The position numbers were made by a program, and so were the translations under genes. The notes under the pieces were generated by a model. That model did no database searches and was not told where the DNA came from. It saw only the letters and a program-made list of their open reading frames with translations. From contig OY821521.1 of NCBI GenBank assembly GCA_963682025.1, forward strand, positions 50,537,807-50,601,806: a DNA stretch of 64,000 nt. The letters run 5' to 3'. Source of the stretch: Cordilura impudica (taxonomy: Eukaryota > Arthropoda > Insecta > Diptera > Scathophagidae). Shown here in pieces: positions 11,991-23,893 of the stretch; the first letter of the stretch is position 1; the number at the start of each line of letters is the position of its first letter.

Positions 11991-13048
11991 AATCAAATCC
12001 AAATAAAAAAACCTTAAGTCAAAAGACCTTCACATTTATTCAAAAACCAATAAATAGTTTTGGCCAGCTGTTAAGGTCAAATATCCCTATTTTTTATCCT
12101 TAATATATGCTAAGATGTGCGGGAGGGAGGAATCTTACACATTGCAAGCAAAGTCATTAGTCTCAAAATTAACAAAACAGGATGAAAATATAGTTTTCGT
12201 ATTGCGCATTATCTCGATAGAGACTTCGATTTGTCTGAAGACCCACATAAGTCCTGACAGATTATATATGACTCAAAATTGGCTTCTGCTTATTTCAATG
12301 ATATACAATTTAGCCCACTAAAAACAGTTATGATCAGATAATTTTTGGGTTGCAATTAGCGACGAAAGTAAAAAACGATTTTCAAAAATGTTAAATACAT
12401 AACACTAACATACAACACATGAGGTACAATGCATTTGTGTAATCTGTTAAGATTTAACATGCCATTACAGTTCCATCTAGAGGACAATGGCAAAAACAAA
12501 GAGCTGTTCACATTACAAGACTTGTAATTGATCTGGCTATGTTAATGTAGAGAAAGCTAAAAATTGGAAAAGCTCAGCTTGTTCGTACAAACTCTCGTAT
12601 ATAAAAAGAATAACATTTCTCATGTTCTTTTCTTTCAAATGTTGAGTTAAATAGTTGATTAAGCATGAGTTGAAGTAATAGGCAGAAGGATGCTGAAGAT
12701 GAACAAGTCGCTTTGTTCGAAAGTAGCTACTCCATCTAGCGCTGTCTTCAATTTTTTTTCCAATATTTCTCTTACATTACAAAAATTAATATCTTTCTTT
12801 CATTAGAAAAATATACACATGATCTTAAACCGAACAATAAATGACTAATTAAGTGTTAAAAATTTAACAGAGATTGTTAAAAAATCAGAATTTTCTGTGA
12901 AGATAACTTCGAAAGTTAAATGCTTAGTTCAAAATCTAATACAGTTTCGAGAGAATGTTGCCCAAACATGTAGTTTGTTAAGTTTTTGTGACGATAACTA
13001 CGAATGTTAAATATGATTTTAAAATAAATTGATGGGTTTAGTCTTATA
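11991..13048. other. No gene seen; left arm of a wide inverted repeat
   Basis: AT-rich, no recognised coding sequence. 12359-12403 (GCGACGAAAG...AAATGTTAAATAC) is repeated inverted at about 14199-14236. TTAAC/GTTAA-rich phrases recur between about 12840 and 13030. Together with the right arm this may be an older element of about 1.9 kb that later received the MITE and Helitron. Confidence 0.4.
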
Positions 13049-13583
13049 TGGTGTTCACACTACGATATTTTGAGGTGTTTTAGCTCATGTTTTGCAAAAC
13101 AAAACACAGTCGTTCACACTTGATTTAGTGTGTTTAAGTTAAACATTTCAGCAAATTGAACAGCTGTTTCAAAAATAAAAAACAATTGAAAAGTTATAAA
13201 ATTGTGAAAATTGATAAAAAATAATATCATTAAATTGGCGGCCAACTACTTAAATTATATTAATGATGAAATTATCAATATAGATGCGTTATTTTCATTT
13301 TTGTATTGTATTTTGTATTGTATTTTTATGATTGTAATGCCACTTTAATAGTAATGTTAAAAAAACAAGGATGCCAACTTGGCAAACATGAGAAATATTG
13401 CACTGAACATGCGCAAAGTTAAATACAACTCTGTCATATTTTCGGTTTTTGAGTTGTTTAAGATTTAAACATCTCAATTGAGATGTTTAGCCAAACGAAA
13501 AAATGTATGGGAAAACATCTCAATTTGACTTTTTTATCGCATAAACACTAAACACTTCGCAAAACACTTAAGTGTGAACGCCA
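13049..13583. mobile_element. MITE with TGG(T/C)GTTCACACT ends
   Basis: The left end TGGTGTTCACACT and right end AGTGTGAACGCCA are inverted repeats, and related inverted sequence (GTGTTTAG/CTAAACAC) continues inside. TA or TAT lies on both sides, so a short duplication is likely but its exact length is unclear. No ORF. It contains a 24-bp perfect palindrome at 13466-13489. Confidence 0.65.
13466..13489. repeat. 24-bp perfect palindrome
   Basis: Centred on CTCAATTGAG, reading TAAACATCTCAA and its complement. It lies inside the 13049-13583 MITE, near its right arm, and could extrude as a cruciform. Confidence 0.85.
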
Positions 13584-13747
13584 TATTATATTAGTATACA
13601 AAAATGTAAAATTTATTAAAATCTTTCGTTGTGTTGTTGAGATATATCGTTTGAAAAACAAATATTAAATTTTTTTCTATTACTGTAGAAGAAACTAAAT
13701 GACCAAATTGAATAAAAGGGAAAGATAAGAGGCCTAAAGGTCAAATA

Positions 13748-14121
13748 TCTATAATATTAATAGGCTGGGCGATTTCTTGTGACCGATGTTTTGTTCTACC
13801 GTTTTATCCCGATTCTGACCAAACGTATATTATTTGAAAGGTATTTCTCTTTCGCTGTTTTGTAGATTTACAGAATTTAAAATTTTTTCCTTTATTTTGA
13901 GTAAATTGCATTTAAAGTTGCTACTAACACATACATAAAATTATACAATGCTATGTGTGTATTTATTAAATTTGTTAATGTGTTTGTAATAAAAATGAGT
14001 TGGGTTTTTGTGTTGATTTGTGAATTGGCTATAATTGAATAGCATACCTTTAGGGCCTTTATTTAATGAAAAAAAATTTCCTAGAATTTGCACTCGAATT
14101 TCGAGGGCTGGAATATGCTAG
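13748..14121 (+). mobile_element. Non-autonomous Helitron, copy 2
   Basis: It begins TCTATAATATTAATAGGC after an A and ends with the CTCGAATTTCGAG hairpin, GGCTGGAATATG, then CTAG at 14118-14121 followed by T. The body matches copy 1 (GCGATTTCTTGTGACCGATG near the 5' end, GTTGCTACTAACACATAC in the middle). No ORF. Confidence 0.85.
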
Positions 14122-15154
14122 TTTACATATATAAGTCTATCTTCACAAATTCATAACAAAATGCACTGCACTAAAGTACTGTTAGTTTAACAGTCTCTGT
14201 TACGTATTTAACATTTTTAAAAATTGTTTTCGTCGCTAACTTCACATCCTTTAATTTTTGAAACAAGTCCCCGATATATTAATGCGTTCTATACTTCATC
14301 ACAGATTCAGGTAAATTAAAAAATGGCAATCTGACCAATTTCATAGAAATTTGAGTAATATTTGGCCTAGTATAGTCGTATATTCGGCCTAAACGGACGA
14401 TAGCTTTCTTACTTAGTCTTGTTTTTATTTTTGTTAATAATTATTAACCCATTTTTTAATAATCTTCCTCATCTTTTTCTCTTTGCAGGTAAGAACAAAC
14501 TCTCCCCTTACCGCAGATAAATTGCGAAATATTGTAAGTTGTAATTATGTTTACATTATTTCTATGTAAATTTGCTAGGAAATATTAATACGTGCTTAGC
14601 ACTAATGTCAGAAAACATCTGTCGATATGTTCTGGATGTGAACTGAATATTCATTGAAATAGAACAAAAAAAAAAAGACAAAGTGTAATAAACTAACAGT
14701 ATACCCGCTACGTTGTTAGCGTCATTATTATATTAATTATTTAAGCCATAATAATATTTAAAAACAATAATAAATATAGTGTAAGTGACAATACGATGGA
14801 AACTTTTAACAAAATATATTTTTGACCAAAAAATTTCACCATAAAATTAAAAACTCTTTTATTACTTTAAACATTTCTGTGTTTTATTTATTTAACAAAG
14901 AAGAAATATTAACAAAACTTCAGAAAAAAAATAACAACACTTAAAAGTTTTCATTTCTATGCTGTTGGCAAAACAATGGTAATCTTTACTATTCAATAAC
15001 ACTGAGGTAATATGACGGTCATGCTCTTGGGGGGTGGTTGATTCTTATACCGAACGATGGTATTACGCTATTATGGTAAAAAAAACCCCAATAGCGTTTG
15101 GCCCTGAGGGGATGTAGACAAACTTTATGGCCCTTTAAATTTTTTATTTTTATT
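14122..15154. other. No gene seen; repeat end fragment
   Basis: The right arm of the wide inverted repeat lies at 14199-14236. Around 14360-14425 the sequence AGTATAGTCGTATATTCGG...CTTTCTTACTTAG looks like a decayed Helentron-type 3' end. The rest is AT-rich without recognised features. Confidence 0.35.
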
Positions 15155-15451
15155 ATGCCAACACTATTCGCCAGTATTCTACTTCTAGTTCATGTGTTCT
15201 TTAGCAAGATTAATGCTAGCCAGATATCAGTGGTTTCCTCACAAGACGATAACAACCAAGATCCACCTCAATTGCTCATCGGGAAGCAGTTCGAGCATAT
15301 AATTTTACTTTCAGACCTATCTTCGACTCTTTTTATGGGGCCTACGCCGCAAAATGAAAATTATGGACTTATACATAGAATATTTCTCACAAATATTCTT
15401 TCGCTTAGGACCAGCTCTAAAATCTTCCTAAAACCTTATTCTCGCCATTAA
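15155..15451 (+). CDS. Short ORF with hydrophobic N-terminus, unrecognised
   Basis: 98 codons from ATG 15155 to TAA. Residues 1-22 are strongly hydrophobic after a short start (MPTLFASILLLVHVFF), like a signal peptide or membrane anchor. The rest is polar with QDDNNQDPP near residues 31-39, and no repeat bias. Local base composition is less skewed than the surroundings. I recognise no family and see no clear promoter, splice sites or poly-A signal. It could be one exon of a secreted or receptor protein, a TE fragment, or chance. Low confidence that it is a gene. Confidence 0.2.
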   Translation: MPTLFASILLLVHVFFSKINASQISVVSSQDDNNQDPPQLLIGKQFEHIILLSDLSSTLFMGPTPQNENYGLIHRIFLTNILSLRTSSKIFLKPYSRH

Positions 15452-15883
15452 TTTATATTAATTGCAAGACAACGTCAGAATCTATAAATATTTAAATAAC
15501 ATTTTACATTTTCTTGCACACCTTTTTCAATTGTTATTGTTTTAATGAAGTCTGGTAAAGAAGTTTAAAAGTTTCCACTGTTTTGGCATCACTAAAAAAA
15601 TATTTTTTTCGTTTATTATTTTTTTTAAATTATATTTTTTGTATCAAATGTGTTATCTTCCAATATAGAACACACCAAAAAGTGATTTTGCAAAAAAATG
15701 CATAATTTTCGGACTAAACACGAAATTATTAAAAACAAAATTGGCAAATTTACTATTTTGTAAAAGTTTTTATTGTATTGCCACCTACTCTATTTAAGTA
15801 CTAATTTTTGATTCATAATAGGTTCGAAAATTATTCAAATTATAAAGATCAAAAATAAGATTTTTTTTTTAAATAAATGTTTC
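15452..15883. other. AT-rich stretch, nothing recognised
   Basis: No ORF or repeat end recognised between the short ORF and the family Y 3' end. Confidence 0.4.
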
Positions 15884-15912
15884 GTCTAGACCGACTATAA
15901 TTTTCTTACTTG
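15884..15912 (+). repeat. Helentron-like family Y, 3' end only
   Basis: It reads GTCTAGACCGACTATAATT followed by TTCTTACTTG and then poly-T, identical to the last bases of the complete copy at 27213-27241. Only half of the terminal palindrome remains. Confidence 0.65.
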
Positions 15913-16197
15913 TTTTTTTTTTTTTTTTTTTTTTTTTAAGAAAATGTACTTTCAAATGAAAATTTACCTGTTGAAAGGTACCATTTTCCAATTTTTTGAC
16001 CGTGTTTATCACGTAAAGGCTCGAATTAAAACAAATTTTATTCTTGTCCGATATTTGAATCTCTGGTGGAATCTGCATATCAAATTTTATATTCCTAAAT
16101 TACTTTGCAAATAAGATACAAAAAGGTACCCCCCTTAACACCCGAATTCCTAAAAGTTTTCCTCTTATCTGAATTTTCTATCTCTAATGGAATCCAC

Positions 16198-16221
16198 TAA
16201 ACAAACGAATTCGTTTGTTTA
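16198..16221. repeat. 24-bp perfect palindrome around GAATTC
   Basis: The arms TAAACAAACGAA are exactly inverted around GAATTC. It is an isolated structure in the degenerate repeat, with a run of eight C just after it (16244-16251). Confidence 0.85.
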
Positions 16222-16355
16222 GAAGATACCAAATGTACAATTTCCCCCCCCTTTTGGCCGTTTTTCCTCCCCTAGACGTTAGAATTACAAATAAATTCAT
16301 ACTTGACGGATGACTGACGTATTTGATGAAGTCTGTATACCAAAATTCATATATA

Positions 16356-16733
16356 TCTATAATATTAATAGGCTAAGCGATTTCTTGTGACCGATGTTTT
16401 GTTCTACCGTTTTATCCCGATTTTGACCAAACGTATATTTTTGAAAGGTATTTCTTTTTAGCCGTTTTGCAGATTTACAGATTTTAAATTTTTTTTCTTT
16501 ATTTTGAGTAAATTGCATTTAAAGTTGCTACTAACACATACTTAAAATTATACAATGCTATGTGTGTGTTTATTAAATTTGTTAATGTGTTTGTAATAAA
16601 AATGAGTTTATTTTGTTTGTGGTGATTTGTGTATTCGCTATAATTGATTAGCATACCTGTAGGGTCTTTATTTAATGAAAAAATAAAATTACCTAGAATT
16701 TGCACTCGAATTTCGAGGGCTGGAATTTGCTAG
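16356..16733 (+). mobile_element. Non-autonomous Helitron, copy 3
   Basis: It starts TCTATAATATTAATAGGC and ends in the CTCGAATTTCGAG hairpin, GGCTGGAATTTG and CTAG at 16730-16733, then T. Nearly collinear with copy 2. No ORF. Confidence 0.85.
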
Positions 16734-17064
16734 TATACATTAATATGTTAAGATACAGAAAATTAATATTTTTACCCTTTTTGGCCGTTTTTTCTTTTAA
16801 ATGGTCGGGTTTCGAAAAAATTAATCCTGAGCCCATGTCTGTTTCTTGGATGGAGTCTATACGCCAAATTTTATATTCCTTGATTCACTTGTTACCTCTT
16901 TCTCCATTTTACCTCCTTAATGTACAAATTTTTCATAATCCCTTCTTAGTGGATCTTTACAGTCCAAATTTCAAACTTCTATGTCGAAAGGTTGGGGCTG
17001 GGCTATGATGATCAGTCACGCAACTCTTTTATATATATAGATATATATAGATAAATATATATAT

Positions 17065-19899
17065 GGGGGGTTTCATGTCAAGTGCACCAACTTTTGAAAT
17101 CGATGTCTTCCGATCGGGATGAAATTTGAGGTTGGTCTTATTGGATAGTAGTTTAGACACAATTTTTCAATAAGATCGGTCCAGATCTCTCTGAGTTAGA
17201 GGGGATCAAAATTTGATATTTTGGCCAAACAGGTGTTTTTTCTCATCCATGTAACTTATTACCTATTGTTCTTAGAAAATTTTCTCCCAAAGAGTTTAGA
17301 TAGCTATTTCTTCAATATTTCGGAAAAAAATAATTAAAAAAAAAAAAAAAAATTGTAGGCTTTTTTTTTGCTAAATTAAAGCATTTTTGCCTCTTTTTTT
17401 TCAAAAAGGGCATTTTTTTTTTTCATAAGAAAGCTTAGGATTTGTCCTTTAAGAGCTTCTTGGTCGCTGAGTGGGATGGGAGTGGGATATCTATCAAAAT
17501 AAAGGTTTTGTAACTCAAGACAACGGTTTTCCAATTTTTCACAAATGCACTATTTTGAATTTTTTCCTATTTGTGTGTAAAACCTTACAAATAAAACTTA
17601 TACTGAGAAACTAGACAAATTATCCTTTCCGAAGGTATGTAACATCCCTTCATAACATAACAGAAGAGAATGGTTATCTGTAACCTGAAAGAGTTATTTG
17701 CAACATTTCAATCTGAACACGAGGATGTTAGAATTGGCTTCACGAAATTAACCCAAATGAGGCCAAAACTTTGCGTTTTGGCAGAAAGCAGCGGAACTCA
17801 TAAAGTATGCGGTTGCATTTACCATGAAAATCTTAAACTGATGTTGAAGGAAATCAACTTAAAGTATTTAACAGATGATTCGGCAGAAGATTTACACGAT
17901 TACCGCGATTGCCTTAAATTGACTATGTGTCCTAATACAACAACTTCCTGCCACTTACGTGAATGTACCAATTGCCCGAAAACCACATTCATCACAGAAA
18001 ATTTAATCAACTCTTTAGATCGAGAATATATAGAGGAGGTCAAATTTGATTCTTGGATTCAGACTGACAGATGCACATTGAAAATAATCATTTTAAATGT
18101 GGATGATTTTGTGGAAGAAATGTGTACAGGATTGCTAAACTTGAGAACCCATGACTTTTTAGTTAAAGAGCAATGGTCATTCTTCAAGAATTTGAAGATA
18201 CATTTGAAGTCTGGTGAATTCGTTATTTCATATGATTTCGCAGAAAACTATAAATATGTTCTTCAGGATGCCATACAAGCATTCCACTTCAATAACGACC
18301 AAGCAACTATATTCACAGTAGTTATTTACTACATGAAAGATGAAAAACTGGAACACAAAAGTATGGCAATCATATCCGACGATTTAAAACATGATACCGT
18401 TGCAGTTTATGAGTACCAGAAGAGAATACTAAAATTTCTAAAATCTAAATTTTCAGTAAAGAAGGTATACTACGTTTCGGACGGAGCTCGTCAACATTTT
18501 AAAAACAAAAGTAGCTTGGCAAATCTTATGGCCCATGAAAAAGATTTTGGAATGCCAGCTGAGTGGCATTTTCATCCTACTGCTCATGGTGAAGGAGCAT
18601 GTGATGGTATTGGAGCAAACCTTAAAAGAAATGCAGCGAAGTGTAGCCTCCAGTGATCTCATCAAGATCGCATCTTAGATGCGACTGCTTTATTTCGTTG
18701 GGCAAAGAGTTATTGTAAAGAAACTAAAATAGTTTTTAGGAGCAAAGAGGATCATCAGGAAACATTGAAAACACTGAAGAGCAGATTCGATGCTGCGGTA
18801 ACAATCGATGGCACCGCTCAATACCATGCTTTTATACCGCTTGTCGATGGAAGACTCAAGTTGAAAAAGTTTTCTGCCTCTATTCAATGCGATTTCTTTC
18901 CAAAGACAACAAATAAACCAGCAGCGAAATCAACAGCTGAACCTAGTAACGCCAAGAAAGGATTGACCAAAAAAACGCAGTAAATAAAGGCGACAACAAA
19001 GCTGGATGAAAGACTGGGTATTTAAAAATTTACAAGACTTAAATACTTCATCAGCTACAATAAATTAAGTATAAAAATAGTTATGATATAAATGGATCTA
19101 ATGCAATTAAGATTAAATTTTAATAAATTATTTATCTTTTTATTTTTAATATTATTATTATTATACATTAATTTAATTATTATTAAAAATAAATAAAAAA
19201 TAATAATTTTTCAACATTTCTATAGAAAAAAAGCGATTTTTTTCCTGAGGTTAACATATTCTGGGCATTACAGTATCGAGGATATAAAATTTTAGTTATG
19301 TATGTTATATACCTTCGGAAAGCTTAGTTTGTCTAGTTTCTCAGTACAAGTTTTATTTGTAAGGTTTTAGACACAAATAGGAAAAAATTCAAAATAGTGC
19401 ATTTGTGAAAAATTGAAAAACCGTTGTCTTGAGTTACAAAACATTTATTTTGATAGATATCCCACTCCCATCCCACTAAGCGACCAAAAAGCTTTTAAAG
19501 GAAAAATCCTAAGCTTTCTTATGAAAAAAAAAAAAAATGACCTTTTTGAAAAAAAAGGCAAAAAATGCTTTAATTTAGCAAAAAAAAAAAAAAAAAAAAA
19601 AAGGTCTAAAATTTTTTTTTTTTTTTTAAGTATTTTTTTCCGAAATATTGAAGAAATAGCTATCTAAACTCTTTAGGAGAAAATTTTCTAAGAACAATAG
19701 GTAATAAGTTACATGGATGAGAAAAAACACCTGTTTGGCCAAAATGTCAAATTTTGATCCCCTCTAACTCAGAGAGATCTGGACCGATGTTGTTGAAAAA
19801 TTGTCTCTAAACTACTATCCAATAGGACTAACCTTGGTGCAAATTTCATCCCGGAAGAAATAGGTTTCAAAAGTTGGTGCACTTGACATGAAATCCCCC
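17065..19899 (+). mobile_element. DNA transposon with about 600-bp TIRs, near-complete copy
   Basis: The left end GGGGGGTTTCATGTCAAGTG and right end CACTTGACATGAAATCCCCC are inverted, with ATAT outside each (17061-17064 and 19900-19903). Inversion can be followed inward for roughly 590-615 bp on each side, through the CCAAACAGGTGTTTTT block, the CCCACT...AGCG(G)ACC block and the ACTAGACAAATTA block. The middle carries one transposase-like gene on the plus strand. Derivatives sit at 7196-8405, 28951-29419 and 47141-48640. Either ATAT is a target duplication or the TIR begins ATATGGGG. I cannot place it in a named superfamily with confidence. Confidence 0.85.
17670..18983 (+). pseudogene. Transposase-like protein interrupted by one in-frame TGA
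   Basis: The frame is open from 17670 to a TGA at 18654-18656 (328 codons), then continues in the same frame to 18983, so one stop splits an otherwise coherent protein of about 438 codons. A cysteine/histidine cluster lies at C47, C49, H52 and C87, C94, C99, C102, probably zinc-binding. Candidate catalytic acids are D189 in SYDFAENYK, D271 in VSDGARQHFKNK and D312 in HGEGACDGIG. These motifs recall an uncharacterised DDE-type family I remember from insect and cnidarian TEs. After the stop the frame reads SHQDRILDATALFRWAK, then a lysine-rich tail. The start lies only about 15 bp beyond the left TIR, so an N-terminal DNA-binding part has probably been lost. A real UGA readthrough is less likely than a nonsense mutation. 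Confidence 0.75.
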
Positions 19900-19903
19900 A
19901 TAT

Positions 19904-21099
19904 AGTTATATATACATATATACAGACAACATTGTCCAACCTCCAACTAAACATCTCTGTTTGACCGTGGATACTATGTAAGGCTTTGGAATATGTCTGA
20001 GTCCTAGCGTAGTATATCAGATATTTTTAAACCTATGCTTATCATTCTCAATTTTTTTTTTTTAGATTATCTCTAAATACAGTCTTGGAAAAAAGTTTGA
20101 GACACCCCATATTTTGAAATTCCCCATTTTGCCGCTGTGATCGCAGAAATTCGTTTTATCATGTAACAATGAAACTAATTTCAAACAAGTACGAGGGCAG
20201 TTTGCCAATTCCGTAACTTTTTCAACTTCTCCCATAGTTAATTGAAAATTAACACTGCTCTTGTCAAATACCATTGGTTAATAGACTACCGTAAAACTTT
20301 AGACAAGCTATGTCATTAAGTTTGTGTTTGTGACAGACAACCTCGAAAATTGTTGCAAAAATGGAAAATAGAGAAAAAAGTGAGGGCTTTATATATACTA
20401 TGGGGACTGTGCTACATAAACTGTAATGGTCAAAAAGTGGTTTACTGAATTCCGTTGTGGTTGTGCCATTGTGTTTGGCGATTTTCGAAAATTATGTATA
20501 CCAAAGGACAGTTATATAATTTTCACTGTCCATCCAACCATCGCAATCCACACGCCACCAGCCTCCAACTAACCATCTGTGTAGTCTTGGTGATATTCTC
20601 CTTCCCCCCCTACTTCTTATAGCATATGTTCTCAAAACCACTAATACATATCGTAACCTAAAGTATCAGGGATGAGTTAGAACTTTTTGCAAAGATAAAA
20701 TATTATAATTAATCGTTTTTTTTTTTTTTGGATTTTGAGAACCTGGATCTGAAGTGCAACATCTGGACATTTCTCTTGTTTTGTGCTCGCGAAAGAATCT
20801 GTAGTCTTTGTTCTGTTTTTTGAATTATTTGTTCCCCATGGTATAAAATTTTATGAACTATGGATGGCATATATCTCCAAGAGTATTTTTCGTTATAAAG
20901 TATAGCTGTTTTTTTTGGCTTACTATCCAAATTTTTTTGCTTTTATAAAAAAGATTTTACCCATTAATATAATATACCAATTAAGCGCATTATGTCTCAA
21001 CCCTTTTTTTATAAGTATATAACAACTCGTGTCAACTGCATCGTTTCCTTTTTCTGTCAGTATAAATAAAAAAAAAAATCACCCAAAAAAATACACCGG
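19904..21099. other. AT-rich stretch; mariner remnant within
   Basis: Apart from the mariner N-terminal fragment (separate entry) I see no gene. CAGTCTTGGAAAAAAGTTTG at 20081-20100, preceded by TA, resembles a Tc1/mariner terminus. A possible weak partner, GTCTCAACCCTTTTTTTATA, lies near 20994-21013. Confidence 0.35.
20361..20480 (+). pseudogene. mariner transposase N-terminal fragment
   Basis: It begins ATGGAAAATAGAGAA (MENRE), and after a frame break reads MVKKWFTEFRCG at about 20427-20462. That is the helix-turn-helix region of mariner transposases as I know them (MENRE... then SMVKKWFTEFRCGRT). The region between is shortened and out of frame, and no catalytic domain follows. Dead fragment. 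Confidence 0.5.
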
Positions 21100-21103
21100 T
21101 ACG

Positions 21104-21252
21104 ACCAACTTTTGTATTCATAACACACAGACGGATGGACGGACATCGTTAAATCGATTCAGAAAGTAATTTTGAGTCGTTAAGTATAATAAAAGATGGG
21201 TATAGGTCCAATATTTTTGGTAGTTACAAACATCAGGGCAAACTCATTATGC
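21104..21252 (-). repeat. Helentron-like family Y, inverted 5' fragment
   Basis: Reverse complement of the first part of family Y: CCACTATGTGGTTAGGG, TTTGTAACTACCAAAAATAT, and the CGATGTCCGTCCATCCGTCTG tract. It breaks off after the GTCC tract. Confidence 0.6.
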
Positions 21253-23214
21253 CCTAACCACATAGTGGAAAACTTTTGTATTCATAAATGTTGCACAAAA
21301 TAACTGACCTTGGATCAGAAAAATTGTTCTGGTGCAAACGGGCGGAAACTTGCGGGTATACAATGGGGTATAGGAGTGTAGGGGAAGGTTCGGACTACAG
21401 AAGAGTGCAAGATTTTTTTTGATGGTTTTTAATTGGCAGGAGTTATGCTCTATTAAATAGGAGAATTTCTGGAAATTTGGAAATTTGGACATTTGAAAAA
21501 TTAGCAAAATACTGAGAAAATCCATTTTCGAATACCCTGTTCGCTGTGACATAGTTGAAATAGAGTCGCAATTTTTTGGCTTCCGAGGTCCACTGGTATT
21601 TACTTTCAAATGAATGACATAACTTTAAAATCGGAGACCATGAAAACAAAATGATTTTTGGTCGCCTTCTCAAAATATGGTCCACAGTGCGTCCTAGAGT
21701 AAATTGGTTGAAATTTTGGCCACTCTTTAAAAACTACTATTAGGGCTGCCAAATCGTAAAGAATTATAATAAAAATTCTTATTACGTTATCAAATTTTTC
21801 TAGTTGTAACAGAATTCCAAACAATCTTTTTTTTTTTGTCTGTCTTGAACTTTTTTTGTGCCACAAATATTTTTCTCCTCTAAAATTTTTTTTTCTCTCA
21901 TTTTCAGTGTTGTTTCTTGTAGCCACACTAATTTCATAACATTTTTTTCTTCTTTTGCAATTACAACCATTAAATATTGTTGCTAGTCAACCATCAAATA
22001 TTACACCAGTAATTTGACGCTTTATAAAGTAAAAAAAAAAGTATTACTAAATAACAGTAATAATATTTCACCCACATACTACTTAGTCGATATGTTGTTA
22101 TTGGTGGCAAAATATGAATGTACGTATGTGTGTGCCTCATATGATTTCATATTTAACGTACATACTCGTACGTACATACCAATCTAGCTACGTCAAACGT
22201 ACAAAGACCGACCGACAGACAGTCGGACAAATGGATAAGACCATATTGTGATTACACAGCCAGAGCTTAGACTCGTAATAGTATACCATTCCATTGTCTC
22301 TGTACATTGTACATCTATGAAAATATATATGCGTATGTACGTTTGAGCTGATATAGAATAACAGCAGCCTGTTCATTACACACACAAAATTTATTTTTAC
22401 TCTACAAAAAATAAATTTGAGCTAAAAATAGCATCACATTTAAAAATTATACAAAGAAAAAAAAAAAGAAAAAAACTAAACGAATGAAACAAACTTTGTC
22501 AAGATATTGAATTCGAAACGCCAACGCAAACGGATGCAGTGTGATTTTAAAGTCACTTCCTTTGAAATTTGGTTTTTCTTATTGCTCAAAAGAAATTTGG
22601 TTCGTGGCATAACCTATACTGACTTGGCAGTTTTATCAGATACCAACAGATTTAAAGGTCACAATATAATTTTATTTTTCTTATACCACTATGTGGTGAG
22701 GTTATAATGGGGTGCGAATCTTCTAAAGATATGAATGGTATTATTCATTATGTGAGATTAAACCCGTAAGGTGTTGCCTACTCACTAAACCGCCTTCACG
22801 ATTCTTCGGCCAATCTCCCCGCGGAACTGCCGATAAGTATTACTTCGCGATACTGGTTAACGATTTAAGCTACTCCTGTATTTTGAGCTGTATGTTGCTC
22901 GTCTATAGAATATGTAGACTATTATTATCTTAAAGAAAATATTTTAATATATACGGCAAATTGTAAAGATGATTATGACAAAATTTTTTCTTTAAAGTTA
23001 AAAAGTAGTTTAATATAAAAAAAAAGTCATGTGAATTCGATCCTAGGCGAGATGTGTAAACTTCTAGTAATTCAAGATCTTTTTATGGCACTTTTTTAAA
23101 ATCAATTAGAAAGCGTCATCTATGTATCAGTTATAGCAATCAACTGCAAGGGCTCTGATAATATAAAAATATTTTTTATTAATTATTTTAACCGGTTAGT
23201 TAAAATTTTATCGT
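21253..23214. other. No gene seen; small repeat start and a less AT-rich island
   Basis: At 22683-22710 the phrase TATACCACTATGTGGTGAGG repeats the family Y start. About 22740-22870 is markedly richer in G+C (ACCGCCTTCACG, CCCCGCGGAACTGCC) than its surroundings but has no recognised ORF. The rest is AT-rich sequence with no feature I can name. Confidence 0.4.
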
Positions 23215-23893
23215 TTTTATTTTTCATTTTATTTTTTATTTTTCTTTTTTCACTTTTTATTTTTCAAGTTTCATTTTAAATTTTTCATTTTTTATTTTTC
23301 ATTTTTCATTTTTAATTTTTTATTTTTCTTTTTTCACTTTTTATTTTTCAATTTTAATTTTTTATTTCTCATTATATTTCATTTATAATTTTTTATTTTT
23401 CATTTTTGATTATTCGTCTTTTATTTTTCATTTTTAATTTTTCGTTTTTTATTTTTCATTTTTCATTTAAAATTTTTTATTTTAAATTTTGTTTCTCATT
23501 TTTTTCATTTTTTATTTTTCATTTTTCGTTTTTTACTTTTCATTTTTTATTTTTCAGTTTTCATTTGTTTTATTCTTAATTTTTTATTTTTCATTTTTTA
23601 TTTTTCATTTTTTATTTTTCTTTTTCTTTTTTTTCGATTTTCTTTTTTCGTCTTTTATTTTTCATTTTTTATTTTTATTTTTCAGTTTTCATTTTTCATT
23701 TTTTATTTTTATTTTTCAGTTTTCATTTTTCATTTTTGGTTTTTTTTCGTTTTTCGTTTTTCTTTTTTGAATTTTTTTATTTTTCATCTTTTATATTTCA
23801 TTTTTTCTTATTCATTTTTTTTTCGTTTTTCATATTTCCTTTTTTATTTTTCTTTTTTAATATTTTTTATATTTAATTTTTTATTTTTCTTTT

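Larger units (their letters stand above)
15950..17035 (+). repeat. Degenerate repeat split by a Helitron
   Basis: Related phrases recur: GGTGGAATCTGCATATCAAA near 16061, AATGGAATCCACTAAAC near 16187, and GATGGAGTCTATACGCCAAA near 16850. Each lies near TTTTATATTCCT or TTGGCCGTTTTT sequence. This suggests a diverged tandem repeat or the body of an old element. Helitron copy 3 is inserted at 16356-16733. No protein recognised. Confidence 0.4.

Noticed and set aside
18453..18887. Minus-strand ORFs opposite the transposase
   Set aside because: Shadows of the plus-strand transposase gene; no motif of their own.
17670..18983. Selenocysteine or readthrough decoding of the in-frame TGA
   Set aside because: A nonsense mutation in a decayed transposon is simpler. 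The element already lacks its N-terminus, and I see no stem-loop I could defend as a SECIS element.
19413..19667. Lys-rich 84-residue ORF
   Set aside because: It lies in the right TIR of the long-TIR transposon and is made of A runs.
20709..20930. 73-residue minus-strand ORF as a Tc1/mariner fragment
   Set aside because: I could not align it convincingly with any transposase block; the Lys run at the end comes from poly-T.
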